Source of the DNA: an uncultured Bacteroides sp.
GTDB taxonomy: Bacteria; Bacteroidota; Bacteroidia; Bacteroidales; Bacteroidaceae
DNA length: 18,517 nucleotides
Reading direction: 5' to 3'
Assembly: GCA_947071285.1 (NCBI GenBank)
Contig: CAMTFK010000080.1
Span: forward strand, 1 to 18,517
Shown: one piece after another, positions 16,655 through 18,517 of the stretch
How positions within the stretch are numbered: position 1 is the first letter of the stretch
Layout of the letters: each line of letters begins with the position of its first letter
Notes under the pieces: model-generated
The model's database searches: none
What the model was told of the DNA's origin: nothing
Seen by the model: the letters and a program-made list of their open reading frames with translations, nothing else
Made by a program: the position numbers and the translations under genes

Positions 16655-16682
16655 GGAATTTAATTTATCAGTATTAAAGCCG

Positions 16683-16690
16683 CAAAAATA
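16683..16690 (-). promoter_or_regulatory. Possible Bacteroides-type -7 promoter box for the leftward GH2 gene
   Basis: On the - strand this reads TATTTTTG, an exact match to the Bacteroides -7 consensus TAnnTTTG, 28 bp before the GH2 start codon. The matching -33 TTTG element is not at the ideal distance; only a TTTC-like stretch occurs, slightly too far upstream. The box is therefore plausible but not proven. If used, it would let the GH2 gene be transcribed separately from the HTCS gene. Confidence 0.35.
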
Positions 16691-16747
16691 AGCCAGAATA
16701 CATTTTGTTCCGATGGAAAAGAATACGGATGCATGTAATATTGTTGT

Positions 16748-18517
16748 TTATTTCGTTTCCTCCAGAGTTTTCTCTCCTCCTTTTTGATATACGGAAGGAG
16801 AAATACCGAATTGTGCTTTAAAGCATTTACTAAAATAGAACGGATCATTGATGCCTACTTTGTATGAGACTTCTGCCACAGTGAGGTGTTCTTCCGATAG
16901 TAATAGCTCTGCAGCTTTTTTCATACGAATGATACGTAAATATTCATTCGGTGAATATCCGGTCACTCCCCGTAGTTTCTTATAGAACACAGTTCGTCCC
17001 AGTTTCATCAGTTGGGCAAACTCTTCTATGCTGAAATCGGAACGGGAGATATTGGCTTTCAGTATAACATCCAGACGGTCGGTGAATTCTTTATCCCGGT
17101 CGGTAGAATACATAGCTGCGTGCACAATGCCTGGTTCATTAGAGAATTTCTCACGAAGTTTTTCACGTTGTTCTATTAGCCGGAATACCCGTGCCAGTAA
17201 GAATTTGAAACTGAATGGCTTTGATATATAGGCATCTGCCCCGGACTCAATTCCTTCCAGTTGCTTTTCCGGAGAACTGAGTGCCGTTAAGAGAACAATG
17301 GGAATATGGCTTGTGGCAAAGTCCGATTTAAGTCTTCTGGTGACTTCAAATCCAGTCATGCCTGGCATCAGGACGTCGCAGATAATTAAATCTGGCTCAT
17401 AGGTACGGGCTTTTTCGAATCCACTTGTCCCGTCTTCGGCAACTTCTACTTCGAAGTAAACTCCGACTTCTTCCTTCAATAGTTCCCGGATTTCATTATC
17501 ATCTTCGATAATAAGTACCTTCCGCTTGTTTAGAGGGGTTACTGCTTTTGGAGAAATTGAAGCTTCCTCGGAAAGCTCTGGCAAACATGGAGTTTGCTCC
17601 TCGTTCTCTTTTAGCAACACGTTGCCTGGTATGAGAAAATCTTTTTCGGTATATACGGTTTTATCTGTAGGAATACGGACTGTAAAGATGGAGCCTCCAT
17701 TTTCATTATCCTTATATTCGATTGTACCTTTGTGCACTTGCACTAATTCATGGGTCAGATGTAAGCCGACTCCTATACTATCACCCGAGAAACTGCTCTG
17801 CATAAATCGTTTGAACAGCTCATGCTGTTTTTCTTTAGGGATACCGACTCCTGTATCGGATACTTGAATTTGCAGGATTTTCTTTGTTTCATCCACATTT
17901 ATGGTAAAGATGACCGTTCCGTTTGCAGGAGTATATTTGAAAGCATTTGATAGCAGATTATAGGTCACTTTGTCTAGGTTTCCTTTGTCAATAAACATTT
18001 TGTAAGATAATACAGAAGGCTCAAAGCGGAAATTCATATTTTTTTGTTCTGATATATCCTTGAAACTCAGAAATATTTCATAGAGGAAAGCGATCACATC
18101 CGTTTCCTCTAAAGAAAGTGCCAGTTTGTTATTCTGCATTTTTCTGAATTCCAACAACTGATTGATAAGCCTCAACATACGTTGGGTATTCTTATTCATG
18201 GTTTGTAATGGAGATGCTAATTCACGCGGAACATTGCTGACGCGCTGTATTTTCTCCAATGCTCCTTGAATCAAGGTAAGAGGAGTACGGAATTCGTGAG
18301 AGATGTTTGTGAAGAAGACTAACTTATATTCTGTCAGTTGTTTTTCTACATTGATACGGTTGTGCAGACTATTAAAATTGTTGGCAATGCGATATGCAAA
18401 ATATAGAACTATTATTAACAGTATGGTGTATCCCAGCATGGCCCAACTGCTTTTCCAGAATGGGGGAACAATGACGATTTTTAAAGTAGTTTCATCTTCA
18501 TTCCATATCCCTGCACC
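16748..18517 (-). CDS. Hybrid two-component system (HTCS) regulator, C-terminal 589 residues (5' end outside window)
   Basis: The frame is open to the right edge, so the start and the periplasmic beta-propeller sensor are missing. Visible residues 1-20 (GIWNEDETTLKI..PPFW) match the end of the Y_Y_Y domain. A single membrane segment follows at about 23-42. The histidine kinase has its phosphoacceptor His74 in NISHEFRTPL, the N-box NLLSNAFKYT (about 187-196) and the G1 box DTGVGIP (Asp221). A receiver domain at about 333-445 has the EDD acidic patch, phosphoacceptor Asp381 in CDVLMPG, Thr411 and Lys433. An AraC-type helix-turn-helix spans about 480-575 (FYKKLRGVTGYSPNEYLR, DPFYFSKCFKAQFG). All catalytic residues are present. 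HTCS proteins sense oligosaccharides in the periplasm and directly activate their PUL. It lies 93 bp upstream of the leftward GH2 gene and probably controls this locus. The full protein is usually about 1300-1400 residues. Confidence 0.96.
   Translation of the reverse strand, partial: GAGIWNEDETTLKIVIVPPFWKSSWAMLGYTILLIIVLYFAYRIANNFNSLHNRINVEKQLTEYKLVFFTNISHEFRTPLTLIQGALEKIQRVSNVPRELASPLQTMNKNTQRMLRLINQLLEFRKMQNNKLALSLEETDVIAFLYEIFLSFKDISEQKNMNFRFEPSVLSYKMFIDKGNLDKVTYNLLSNAFKYTPANGTVIFTINVDETKKILQIQVSDTGVGIPKEKQHELFKRFMQSSFSGDSIGVGLHLTHELVQVHKGTIEYKDNENGGSIFTVRIPTDKTVYTEKDFLIPGNVLLKENEEQTPCLPELSEEASISPKAVTPLNKRKVLIIEDDNEIRELLKEEVGVYFEVEVAEDGTSGFEKARTYEPDLIICDVLMPGMTGFEVTRRLKSDFATSHIPIVLLTALSSPEKQLEGIESGADAYISKPFSFKFLLARVFRLIEQREKLREKFSNEPGIVHAAMYSTDRDKEFTDRLDVILKANISRSDFSIEEFAQLMKLGRTVFYKKLRGVTGYSPNEYLRIIRMKKAAELLLSEEHLTVAEVSYKVGINDPFYFSKCFKAQFGISPSVYQKGGEKTLEETK

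Overview
This window looks like part of a polysaccharide utilization locus (PUL) from a gut-type Bacteroides or a close relative in the Bacteroidales. The evidence is two complete tandem SusC/SusD pairs, secreted or lipid-anchored products with Bacteroidota-type signals, a hybrid two-component system (HTCS) regulator that ends in an AraC-type DNA-binding domain, and AT-rich intergenic DNA with no strong Shine-Dalgarno sequences. No rRNA, tRNA, CRISPR array, insertion sequence or phage gene was seen.

Layout. Positions 3-158 carry the last 51 codons of an unidentified upstream gene on the + strand. A probable + strand operon follows: susC-like 1 (192-3359), susD-like 1 (3366-5408), susC-like 2 (5457-8273), susD-like 2 (8303-10036), a 110-bp gap with a perfect 14-bp palindrome and a terminator-like hairpin, then a 959-residue exported GH2-type hydrolase (10147-13026). 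From 13027 to 13642 there is no convincing gene, but there are several inverted repeats, including a 68-bp composite palindrome and a clear rho-independent terminator that serves the leftward genes. On the - strand, transcribed towards the first block, lie a 1003-residue exported GH2 hydrolase (16654-13643) and, upstream of it, an HTCS gene cut by the right window edge (18517-16748).

How the genes would work together (inference from family roles). The two TonB-dependent SusC porins with their SusD lids would bind and import glycan fragments. The two GH2-type enzymes would trim sugars from the non-reducing ends of those fragments in the periplasm or at the outer membrane. The HTCS would sense a fragment in the periplasm and switch on the locus. 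The target glycan cannot be read from this window. Two GH2-type exo-hydrolases fit a beta-galactoside- or beta-uronide-containing plant, algal or host glycan, but this is only a guess.

The least ordinary items are the 68-bp composite palindrome with competing hairpins, the 959-residue GH2 protein with its unusual active-site surroundings and GATase-like C-terminus, and the pairing of one SusC that has the N-terminal beta-sandwich extension with one that lacks it.
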